Shown piece by piece: positions 14,154 through 19,272 of a DNA stretch of 19,272 nt. The stretch's first letter is position 1, and each line of letters starts with the position of its first letter. This DNA is from 2-01-FULL-41-26 sp964587505 (lineage in GTDB: Bacteria > Patescibacteriota > Minisyncoccia > 2-02-FULL-40-12 > GWA2-44-9), in the NCBI GenBank assembly GCA_964587505.1, contig CAZPLD010000012.1:1-19272 (forward strand), written 5' to 3'. Under the pieces are notes generated by a model. The model was not told where the DNA came from. It was given only the letters and a program-made list of their open reading frames with translations, and ran no database searches. Made by a program: the position numbers and the translations under genes.

Positions 14154-14408
14154 ATGCTTAAACCATCGGCAATTGAAGAATTAAGGTCGATATTGCTCGA
14201 AGAGTTTGGGCGTGATGTTGATATTAAAACAGCCAGAACGATCGGCGAGGATTTAGTCGGCTTCTACGACACTCTCGCAAAGATCGCGCATAAGGATAAA
14301 ACGATAAGCAAAAATCTTTCCCCTTGCTCGGGTTCCATAGTGGACTATCCACTTGCAATGAGTAGTTCATTGAAAAAGAGGGTGGAACCCGAACAAAGAG
14401 AAAGATAA
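14154..14408 (+). CDS. Small protein with a common mobile-element N-terminus
   Basis: An 84-residue protein. The N-terminal half, LKPSAIEELRSILLEEFGRD followed by VDIKTARTIGEDLVGFYDTL, resembles short proteins often found in elements of candidate-phylum bacteria, with a helical pattern (lkpeaieefkeiyleefG). I know of no function. The C-terminal third (about residue 54 onwards) is encoded within the large branched hairpin at 14314-14406 and may be constrained by that structure rather than by protein function. It starts 1 base after the preceding stop and ends 11 bases before the ATPase gene. Confidence 0.6.
   Translation: MLKPSAIEELRSILLEEFGRDVDIKTARTIGEDLVGFYDTLAKIAHKDKTISKNLSPCSGSIVDYPLAMSSSLKKRVEPEQRER
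14314..14406 (-). ncRNA. Candidate branched antisense RNA facing the replication ATPase gene
   Basis: Arms of 24 nt (14314-14337 and 14383-14406) pair at 21 positions; the other three (14321/14399, 14323/14397, 14327/14393) are C-A on the plus strand, which means G-U pairs if the minus strand is transcribed. The stem is then fully paired. Inside lie two perfect 6-bp hairpins, AGTGGA/TCCACT (14339-14353) and CAATGA/TCATTG (14356-14372), giving a branched fold. On the minus strand the stem is followed by a T-tract (14310-14314), as in a terminator. A weak minus-strand promoter, TGGTTA-17-CATAAT (14440-14445 and 14417-14422), would start RNA near 14410. Size would be about 100 nt. It overlaps the end of the preceding gene and sits just before the ATPase start, a position suited to copy-control. 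A palindromic mini-element is an alternative. Confidence 0.45.
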
Positions 14409-14419
14409 AAAAAGAAATT

Positions 14420-15979
14420 ATGAAAAACATTTTTAGTGGTAACCACAAAAAAGGAAAGGTGTCCGACAAACTGAAGGGCGCGGAATTGGTTTTAGATGTG
14501 ATCGAAAAAAGCGACTTATGGCTCTTTCACGATCAATTAAACGAGGCATACGCCGTTATAGCTGGTGATGGAGCATCAATAATGAAAATCGACTCGCAAA
14601 AGTTCCACAACTGGCTTTTTAATCATATCTATGACGAAACCGGAAAGATCAGCAACACAGCCGCGTGCGAGGCAGCCATAAAGGTTCTGAAACATCAAGC
14701 AGAAACTGGGAATCTATTTGAGCTTGGAGTTAGGGTAAAACTGCGTGAGGGCGGTATTTGGTACGATCTCGGCGGTCAAAACTTTGTGAGTATCGCAGAA
14801 GATGGATGGTTGGTAACTGATCCTCCGCAACCAATCCTCTTTAAGAGGTTCGGGCATCAAAAAGAGCAGGTGCGACCGGAACGCGAGGGTAGCATGAATG
14901 AGTTTATGGAGCTTATTAACCTACAAGACAAAAAAGAATCTTTGCTCCTCATGGTTTACTTGGTTGCATCGTTTATTCCTAACTTTCCTCATCCTGTATT
15001 GATTGTGCATGGTTCGCAGGGGGCTGCTAAAAGTACCGCATGTAAATTGATTAAAGAATTAGTGGATCCATCTGCATTAGAAACTTCGACTATAAACGAC
15101 GATAAAGACATAAAAGAATTGGTACAAGCCGCATCGCATCATTGGCTGTTAGTTCTCGATAATATCTCCTATATCTCCGAGAAAATCTCGGACACGATCT
15201 CACGAATATGTACCGGAGGCGGATTATCTAAAAGAATACATTATAGCAATGACGACGACTTCATTTACAACTTTATGCACATAGTCGCCATTAACGGAAT
15301 CCATCAGATCGTAAGCAAGCCCGATCTCCTCGATCGATCAATCTTGTTGGCGCTTGAACGCATCCCTGAAGATAAAAGGATAACGGAGGAGCAACTTTGG
15401 GGTCGTTTCAATGCAATGAAAGGAAGAGTTCTCGGCGCGGTTTTCGATGCCGTATCCGGAGCATTGCGTGAATATCCGAATGTGCAGTTAGCAACATTGC
15501 CACGAATGGCGGACTTTGCACGCTGGGGATGCGCTATTGCGAGGACGCTCGGCTACACCGACGAGGACTTTATGAATGTATACAAAACGAATATCGGAAG
15601 GCAGAACCAAGAGGCGCTTTCAGCAAGCGCCACAGCAGCAGTCATCATCAAGCTCATGGAAGATAATGATGTTTTCGAAGATACACCATCTGCTCTTTTG
15701 CGACTAATGGATCCGATAGCCGACGATCTCAAGGTAAAAGAAGCGAAGGATTATCCACGACAGGCAAACTGGCTTTGGAGGCGCATTGAAGCGGTTATAC
15801 CGAACCTTGCTGACGCCGGCATAAAGGTCGAGCAAACGAAAGATACTGAACGGAAGATAAAAATATCAAAGATATTGCGCGGTGATGACAGCACTGAAAT
15901 TATGCCGTCTTCCGAAAAACCAGCAGAAGAACCTGCAAAAGACAGCATCGACAGCATAGACGGCACTTTCCCCCTGTAG
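14420..15979 (+). CDS. P-loop replication-type ATPase of the element
   Basis: A 519-residue protein. The N-terminal 160 residues hold a beta-rich region of unknown type (WLFHDQLNEAYAVI; GIWYDLGGQNFVSI). The ATPase core has Walker A GSQGAAKST (198-206), Walker B HWLLVLDNIS (241-250), a sensor-like IVAINGI (288-294), and DLLDRSILLALERI (302-315) with a candidate arginine finger. This is the layout of helicase-like ATPases of integrated plasmids and phages, near the DUF927/D5-type primase-helicase groups. The last 45 residues are disordered (EKPAEEPAKDSIDS). It is probably the replication or maintenance ATPase of the excised element, acting with host primase. No primase motif is visible. The ribosome site is weak. 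It is the largest gene of the plus operon. Confidence 0.7.
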   Translation: MKNIFSGNHKKGKVSDKLKGAELVLDVIEKSDLWLFHDQLNEAYAVIAGDGASIMKIDSQKFHNWLFNHIYDETGKISNTAACEAAIKVLKHQAETGNLFELGVRVKLREGGIWYDLGGQNFVSIAEDGWLVTDPPQPILFKRFGHQKEQVRPEREGSMNEFMELINLQDKKESLLLMVYLVASFIPNFPHPVLIVHGSQGAAKSTACKLIKELVDPSALETSTINDDKDIKELVQAASHHWLLVLDNISYISEKISDTISRICTGGGLSKRIHYSNDDDFIYNFMHIVAINGIHQIVSKPDLLDRSILLALERIPEDKRITEEQLWGRFNAMKGRVLGAVFDAVSGALREYPNVQLATLPRMADFARWGCAIARTLGYTDEDFMNVYKTNIGRQNQEALSASATAAVIIKLMEDNDVFEDTPSALLRLMDPIADDLKVKEAKDYPRQANWLWRRIEAVIPNLADAGIKVEQTKDTERKIKISKILRGDDSTEIMPSSEKPAEEPAKDSIDSIDGTFPL

Positions 15980-16044
15980 GTTTTGGGGTTGTAGGGGTAA
16001 ATAAAGAAATAGGAATTGCTGTCTGTGTTGTCGGTAAAAAAACT

Positions 16045-16272
16045 ATGAAGAATCGAACCGAACAATTTAGAGCATGGCGAAGGCGCAATCCGGCGGCATG
16101 GAACGCTATTGTAAAGCGCTGCAAGCGCAAGGGGCGCGCGCTCAAGCTACAGTGGGTTATAAACGAGTATTCGCGCTGGCAGAAGTGGTGTGCAGCGCAT
16201 CCAGCACAACACCGTAAAATAGCACGCGATTCTTACCACAGAAGAAAAACAAATAAGATCAGGGATGCTTGA
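16045..16272 (+). CDS. Small basic protein of unknown function
   Basis: A 75-residue protein with a very high content of Arg, Lys and Trp: FRAWRRRNPAAWNAIVKRCK, then QWVINEYSRWQKWCAAHPAQ, ending in HRRKTNKIRDA. There is no recognised motif; the charge suggests nucleic-acid binding. It starts 65 bases after the ATPase stop with an A-rich sequence but no clear ribosome site, and no other frame in the region looks better. It may be a small element-specific factor. Confidence 0.5.
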   Translation: MKNRTEQFRAWRRRNPAAWNAIVKRCKRKGRALKLQWVINEYSRWQKWCAAHPAQHRKIARDSYHRRKTNKIRDA

Positions 16273-16328
16273 GTTGTATTCATTGTCAGATTTTTATCTG
16301 GCAGCAAGCTGGGTTGTATTCGTTGTCA
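16273..16328 (+). repeat. Pair of 16-bp direct repeats spaced 40 bp
   Basis: GTTGTATTCATTGTCA (16273-16288) and GTTGTATTCGTTGTCA (16313-16328) differ at one base and are exactly 40 bp apart, which puts them on the same helical face. A short hairpin CAGAT/ATCTG lies between. They look like iterons or regulator sites upstream of the recombinase gene. Confidence 0.6.
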
Positions 16329-16400
16329 AAGTGTACATGGATATAACTACAGTAGTAATGTGCGCATAAAAGATGGGGTTGAACAGGAGTGCGTGTCGTA

Positions 16401-16482
16401 TTGTCAAGCTTCGAAGCAAGTATTGCACGCAAAGAAAAGATGGCTTGATTGAAAACGTGTATTTGTTTGTCAAGCCCCGAAG
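16401..16482 (+). repeat. Second pair of related repeats
   Basis: TTGTCAAGCTTCGAAG (16401-16416) and TTGTCAAGCCCCGAAG (16467-16482) differ at two bases. They share the TTGTCA core with the repeats at 16273 and 16313. The first contains the perfect 10-bp palindrome GCTTCGAAGC (16408-16417). They could be recombinase or regulator binding sites. The rest of the 16273-16560 gap shows no convincing gene. Confidence 0.5.
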
Positions 16483-16504
16483 AGAAAAACAAGGAAAAAA
16501 GTAA

Positions 16505-16536
16505 ACATTGTATCGACAATGTATTGATAGTATAAT
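16505..16536 (+). promoter_or_regulatory. Promoter and operator of the recombinase gene
   Basis: TTGTAT (16508-16513), a 17-base spacer and a consensus TATAAT (16531-16536) form the promoter. A perfect inverted repeat ACATTGT-ATCG-ACAATGT (16505-16522) overlaps the -35 box, and CAATGTA occurs again at 16539-16545, so repression by a dimeric protein is likely. Transcription would start near 16543, leaving a leader of about 120 bases. Confidence 0.65.
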
Positions 16537-16576
16537 GGCAATGTACCCCCAGTTGCACTACAATCCGTGATTTTTT

Positions 16577-16659
16577 ATTGGCTTCTGCCCTTAAGGGGGG
16601 CGGTGCCGGAAGCCAATCCTCACGGAAAAAGCGACTGGGGTACCACCGCTCCCTTTAAG
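16577..16659 (+). promoter_or_regulatory. Structured mRNA leader of the recombinase gene with two alternative stems
   Basis: Arms 16590-16605 and 16644-16659 pair at all 16 positions, 14 Watson-Crick and two G-U, both G-U on the plus strand, the mRNA strand. The second arm ends three bases before the ATG at 16663. A competing hairpin uses ATTGGCTTC (16577-16585) with GAAGCCAAT (16609-16617) and cannot form together with the 16-bp stem. Mutually exclusive folds of this sort suggest an attenuator or ligand-sensing switch. I recognise no riboswitch family. Confidence 0.5.
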
Positions 16660-16662
16660 TTT

Positions 16663-18537
16663 ATGAAAAACGAACAAAATACAACTAAAAATAAGGCGAT
16701 TTCCTTTTGCCGCGTAAGCTCGAAGGAGCAAGCCGATGAGGGTTATTCGCTTGAATCGCAGGAAAAGCTACTTGAGGCATACGCTACAGACGATAAACGA
16801 GATTTTAAGATCATCAAGATCTATAAGATCACGGAATCAGCGAGCGGAAAGCAGGTACGAAAGACATTTCAGGAAGCACTGAAATACGCCACTGATCAAA
16901 AAATAAAGATCATTCTGTGTGAAAAGATTGATCGATTAACACGCAACCTTAAAGACGCCAGCACAATTGACGATTGGGTAAAGGATAAAGACACTACCGG
17001 TCGGCAGGTTCACTTTGTAAAGGAAAACTTTATTCTTAACGCTGATACAAAGGCACACGATAACCTTGTGTGGGATATGAAGGTGGCTATTGCGCGTTTC
17101 TATTCAAACAATCTATCCGAAGAAGTGAAGAAGGGGCAAAAGGAAAAGATCGCGCAAGGATGGCTTCCTACGAAGCCGCCGCTTGGGTATCGCACGATCG
17201 GCGACAAAGGGCATAAAACGCACGAAATTGACGAGAAGATCGCCCCATATATCCGTAAGATGTTTGAGCTTTACGCTACCGGTAATTACTCAACGCTTTC
17301 TTTGGTAAGGGTTATGTACAAGGAAGGTTTGCGCAACCGCGAGGGTAAAAGGGTTGGAAAGAGTAGATTGCATCAATTGCTTTCGGATCCATTTTATTAC
17401 GGCAAGATGCGATGGAAAGGCGAGGTTGTTAAAGCAGAACACGAACCCCTTATTCCGAAAGAATTGTTTGACGACGTTCAAAAAATACTTGTCCGGAAGA
17501 TCAAATATCCCATGTATAGGAAACACCTCCCTATATTTAAGGCGATGCTGCGCTGCGGAGAGTGCAAAGGCACTGTTACGTGGGAAATACAAAAAAATCA
17601 TTGGTACGCTCACTGTAGCCATTACCGAAACTGCAAGCAAAAAAAGTATGTCCGGCAGGAAGCTGTCGAAGAACAGCTTTTCCCATACTTTGATCGAGTT
17701 GCCCCGATAAACACGCGCTTGCTGCAGTGGCTTGAGAAGCAGCTTAAAGAAAGCCACACCGAAGAGATCAAATACAACACCTCAAAGCGAGAGGAGTTAA
17801 ACCGGATCATCGCAACCGCCGATAGACGGATCGAGGCGGCGTATAAAGAGAAGCTCGACGGCAAGATGCCGGCGGATATGTGCAAAAAACTCATTGATGA
17901 CTTTACGCGCGAGAAGGATGATGCGCTTGATGCGCTGCAAAAGTTAAGTGAGGCGCGCACGGCTTATTACGAAGCCGGCTATGCCGTCCACGAACTTGCA
18001 ATGAAAGCGCAAGAGATCTACTCAAGCAAGAAAGCCACGGTGGACGACAAACGGCTGCTATTAAGCCACGTATTTACCGAGCATAGCTTGCAGGATGGCA
18101 AGATGACGCCTAACTACACGCTTGCCTTTGATTTCTTGTCGGAATGGATGCCGAAAGTAAATCCAGTATTCGTACAAACTAAAAACCTCGCGCAAGGCGA
18201 AGTTTCCAGTAAACCTTTAAGACAACCTCACGGTACCGCAAGAACTTCTTTTTCTCCGGATGCTGCTGTAACAGCATCAGAAGTCCTTGTGGGTGGATTG
18301 GCGGAACTTCGAAAGAATTATTTTCGAACCTCCGAAAACCCACATCCTATCTCACGATTCGGGGTTTCTGACCCTAAATCACGAGATCTGCTCCGGGAGC
18401 AGGACTCGAACCTGCAACCATCTCCTTACACATTATCCAATACTTTCGTATCGGGGTGGACTATATCATTATCCTTTCGGATATGGGGCGTTTCCATCAA
18501 CCTTACAGTTGATGTACGAGTTTCCTCTAGTCTCTGA
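16663..18537 (+). CDS. Large serine recombinase (resolvase/invertase N-terminus, zinc ribbon)
   Basis: A 624-residue site-specific recombinase that would integrate and excise the element. The catalytic N-terminal domain has AISFCRVSSKEQ (12-23), with S19 the likely nucleophile, and ILCEKIDRLTRN (84-95) carrying the conserved arginines. The recombinase domain has GQKEKIAQGWLPTKPPLGYR (158-177). A zinc ribbon holds C298, C301, C318 and C324. A coiled coil of charged residues follows at about 355-470. I chose the ATG at 16663; a frame from 16567 exists but lies in the leader stem. After about residue 500 the sequence no longer looks like the family, and the last part of the frame runs antisense over a tRNA exon and intron, so the true coding end may shift when the element excises. 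Confidence 0.9.
   Translation: MKNEQNTTKNKAISFCRVSSKEQADEGYSLESQEKLLEAYATDDKRDFKIIKIYKITESASGKQVRKTFQEALKYATDQKIKIILCEKIDRLTRNLKDASTIDDWVKDKDTTGRQVHFVKENFILNADTKAHDNLVWDMKVAIARFYSNNLSEEVKKGQKEKIAQGWLPTKPPLGYRTIGDKGHKTHEIDEKIAPYIRKMFELYATGNYSTLSLVRVMYKEGLRNREGKRVGKSRLHQLLSDPFYYGKMRWKGEVVKAEHEPLIPKELFDDVQKILVRKIKYPMYRKHLPIFKAMLRCGECKGTVTWEIQKNHWYAHCSHYRNCKQKKYVRQEAVEEQLFPYFDRVAPINTRLLQWLEKQLKESHTEEIKYNTSKREELNRIIATADRRIEAAYKEKLDGKMPADMCKKLIDDFTREKDDALDALQKLSEARTAYYEAGYAVHELAMKAQEIYSSKKATVDDKRLLLSHVFTEHSLQDGKMTPNYTLAFDFLSEWMPKVNPVFVQTKNLAQGEVSSKPLRQPHGTARTSFSPDAAVTASEVLVGGLAELRKNYFRTSENPHPISRFGVSDPKSRDLLREQDSNLQPSPYTLSNTFVSGWTISLSFRIWGVSINLTVDVRVSSSL
18315..18330 (+). repeat. Candidate right attachment-site repeat
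   Basis: GAATTATTTTCGAACC matches the copy at 2690-2705 at 15 of 16 positions. It lies within the 3' part of the recombinase frame and 61 bases from the tRNA-Asn 3' end. Joining the ends at this repeat would replace the last codons of the recombinase with a new short tail that stops at a TAG near 2760. Confidence 0.3.
18349..18387 (-). terminator. Hairpin just downstream of the tRNA-Asn 3' end
   Basis: Arms 18349-18359 and 18377-18387 pair at 9 of 11 positions on the plus strand; both misfits become G-U if the minus strand is the RNA, so the 11-bp stem is complete in the tRNA transcript. An inner GGGT/ACCC stem extends it. There is only a short T-run after it on the minus strand, so it may serve in termination or 3' processing. 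Confidence 0.45.
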
Positions 18538-18697
18538 ACCTTCCAGACTTTTTATAAAAAATCTGGCTTGGCTGCTGATTACCATAATCTTTTAGATTTT
18601 AGGCTTCCAGCAATTAACCCCATTATTCGATCTGCCTTTCGACAGAAAGCTGCGTTATGCTCCACAGGGAGCCGCTCTACCATTGAGCTATCCCGGA
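18391..18697 (-). tRNA. trnN: tRNA-Asn(GUU), split by a group I intron
   Basis: Exon 1 (18697 down to 18664) gives acceptor strand TCCGGGA, a D arm GCTC-AATGGTA-GAGC, and the start of the anticodon arm, ending CTGT. Exon 2 (18428 down to 18391) gives TAAGGAGA, a variable loop, the T arm GCAGG-TTCGAGT-CCTGC and acceptor strand TCCCGGA plus discriminator G. The joined loop CTGTTAA gives anticodon GUU (Asn). The mature tRNA is 72 nt with no encoded CCA. The acceptor stem is perfect; the lowest pair of the anticodon stem is G-A. The gene lies next to the recombinase, as expected for a tRNA-linked integration site. Confidence 0.9.
18429..18663 (-). ncRNA. Group I self-splicing intron in the tRNA-Asn anticodon loop
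   Basis: The 235-nt intron lies after the second anticodon base (U35). Exon end CTGT pairs with GCAG in the intron as P1, with the U-G pair at the splice site, and the intron ends in G. Conserved group I elements are present: P-like AATTGCTGGAAGCC (minus strand of 18602-18615), Q-like AATCAGCAGCCAAGCC (18565-18580), R-like TTCAGAGACTAGAGG (18524-18538) and S-like GATATAGTCC (18458-18467), with GACTA and TAGTC able to form P7. GAAA-capped hairpins occur at the 3' end. There is no room for a homing endonuclease. It resembles tRNA introns of the IC3 type. Confidence 0.9.
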
Positions 18698-18716
18698 ATT
18701 ATTAAATTGTAGTAAT

Positions 18717-18745
18717 ATCATAGCAAAATTACGACAATGATTCAA
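18717..18745 (-). promoter_or_regulatory. Promoter of tRNA-Asn
   Basis: On the minus strand TTGAAT (18740-18745), a 17-base spacer and TATGAT (18717-18722) lie about 20 bases before the tRNA 5' end. The -35 box is one half of the palindrome at 18740-18753. Confidence 0.65.
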
Positions 18746-18747
18746 CG

Positions 18748-18775
18748 TTGAATTATTTCTTAAATTCTGTATAAT
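18748..18775 (+). promoter_or_regulatory. Promoter of the thymidine kinase gene
   Basis: TTGAAT (18748-18753), a 16-base spacer and a consensus TATAAT (18770-18775) lead to a start near 18782. The leader of about 30 bases ends with a GGGGG ribosome site at 18803-18807. The -35 box is the other half of the palindrome ATTCAACGTTGAAT. Confidence 0.7.
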
Positions 18776-18812
18776 TTTTTATGTTGTTTAAAAATTATCA
18801 TCGGGGGCGTTG

Positions 18813-19272
18813 ATGGCAAGACTAGAGGTCATTACAGGGCCAATGTTTTCGGGTAAAAGTGAGGAGCTTGCCAGAAGACTGCGCAGGGCAGTATTTGCAG
18901 AAAAAACCATGCTACTTGTCAGGCCAGACATTGATAATAGAAAAACTAGAAATATTTTTGATCTGATATCAAAAGATCAAAGACTAAGTGACTATCATAG
19001 ATTACAAATGGCAAGAGTAGATTCCGGACGTAAACTACAAATTGAACTCACTCATTTCCACACAGAAATTCTCGCTATTGATGAGGCTCAATTTCTGACT
19101 TTTGAGTTTCTAGATCTTATTTTAGATTTATTAGAAACAGAGAAAAATAATGATTTTACAATCATGGTTTCCGGCTTGAACATGGACGCCGATGCAAGAC
19201 CATTCGGAATTATGCCAGATTTAATGGCCAGAGCAGATGAGATACTCCTACTGACAGCCATTTGCACTGAAT
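18813..19272 (+). CDS. tdk: Thymidine kinase, type II (C-terminus cut by window edge)
   Basis: The first 153 residues of a thymidine kinase that phosphorylates thymidine with ATP in nucleotide salvage. The P-loop GPMFSGKS is at 9-16, the Walker B-like ILAIDEAQFL at 87-95 has the catalytic D90-E91, and VSGLNMDADARPFGIMPDLM (119-138) is the nucleoside-binding region typical of the family. C151 (AICTE) is the first cysteine of the zinc ribbon, whose other part lies beyond the window. The lid segment between P-loop and DEAQF (about 38-75) is less conserved than in Escherichia coli. The ATG is preceded by GGGGG at about six bases. Thymidine salvage fits a host with reduced biosynthesis. Confidence 0.9.
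   Translation, partial: MARLEVITGPMFSGKSEELARRLRRAVFAEKTMLLVRPDIDNRKTRNIFDLISKDQRLSDYHRLQMARVDSGRKLQIELTHFHTEILAIDEAQFLTFEFLDLILDLLETEKNNDFTIMVSGLNMDADARPFGIMPDLMARADEILLLTAICTE

Larger units (their letters stand above)
2690..18330. mobile_element. Putative integrative element carrying a defence operon and a serine recombinase
   Basis: The span holds a serine recombinase at one end, a replication-type ATPase, small plasmid/phage-like genes and a complete defence operon, and its right end abuts a tRNA gene. All this is typical of an integrative element. The boundaries are tentative: I set them at two 16-bp direct repeats differing at one position (2690-2705 and 18315-18330). No conjugation genes (relaxase, type IV secretion) and no phage structural genes are visible, so the element is either mobilised by others or a small plasmid-like integron-free island. 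Confidence 0.5.

Noticed and set aside
14314..14406. Retron msr/msd RNA as an explanation of the branched hairpin
   Set aside because: No reverse transcriptase gene is present in the window.
16286..16558. Minus-strand frame of 90 codons between the small basic gene and the recombinase
   Set aside because: It has biased, cysteine-rich composition without domain features, and it covers the repeats and the recombinase promoter, so it is most likely a chance frame.
16567..16662. N-terminal extension of the recombinase
   Set aside because: The added codons lie in the fully paired leader stem and precede the conserved start of the catalytic domain.
18287..18595. Plus-strand frame of 102 codons ending near the intron
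   Set aside because: It runs antisense across the tRNA exon and the group I intron. Its SRTRTCNH-like stretch is a typical artefact of tRNA complement translation.
1..19272. CRISPR arrays, BREX/DISARM or CBASS components, conjugation genes, phage structural genes
   Set aside because: No repeat-spacer pattern and no hallmark proteins of these systems appear on either strand.
1..19272. Recoding of UGA as glycine (as in some candidate phyla)
   Set aside because: All recognised proteins are complete with the standard code, and several end at UGA without loss of conserved sequence.

Overview
The window looks like part of the genome of an uncultured small-genome bacterium, most plausibly a member of the Patescibacteria (Candidate Phyla Radiation). 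The pointers are the A+T-leaning sequence, tightly packed operons of short proteins, a group I intron in the anticodon loop of a tRNA, a pair of small membrane proteins of a style I associate with that group, and a large serine recombinase next to the tRNA. This placement is an inference from style, not a database match. The standard code fits every gene; no internal UGA needs recoding.

Left flank (1 to about 2,690): two minus-strand operons. One has an ArsR-family regulator followed by a membrane-anchored DUF3179 protein cut by the window edge. The other has two small membrane proteins followed by a flavodoxin-fold reductase. A clean intrinsic terminator and a sigma-70-type promoter separate them. 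A stretch with decayed reading frames (about 2,330-2,664) follows.

Integrated element (about 2,690 to about 18,330, boundaries tentative): a minus-strand defence operon occupies 12,520 down to 2,759. In transcription order it holds a small excisionase/MerR-like helix-turn-helix protein, a GmrSD-like DUF262/DUF1524 protein, HsdR, HsdM, a membrane-anchored unknown protein, HsdS with an unusual C-terminal domain, a PD-(D/E)XK nuclease-like protein, and a 56-residue protein. Divergent from it is a plus-strand maintenance module: a possible regulator, a DUF5659-like protein, a small protein, a P-loop replication-type ATPase, a small basic protein, and a large serine recombinase that would move the element. 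The two operons carry the same 20-bp sequence over their -35 regions, which suggests one shared operator. A zinc-finger/membrane protein gene and a run of hairpins lie between them.

Right flank: a minus-strand tRNA-Asn(GUU) gene split by a 235-nt group I intron, and a divergent thymidine kinase gene (tdk) cut by the window edge. Their promoters share one 14-bp palindrome whose halves form the two -35 boxes.

The most unusual signals are structural. At 14,314-14,406 a branched hairpin has 24-nt arms whose three imperfect positions are all G-U pairs if the minus strand is the RNA. It ends at a T-tract, so it may be an antisense RNA facing the replication ATPase gene. At 16,577-16,659 the recombinase mRNA leader can form a fully paired 16-bp stem ending three bases before the start codon.
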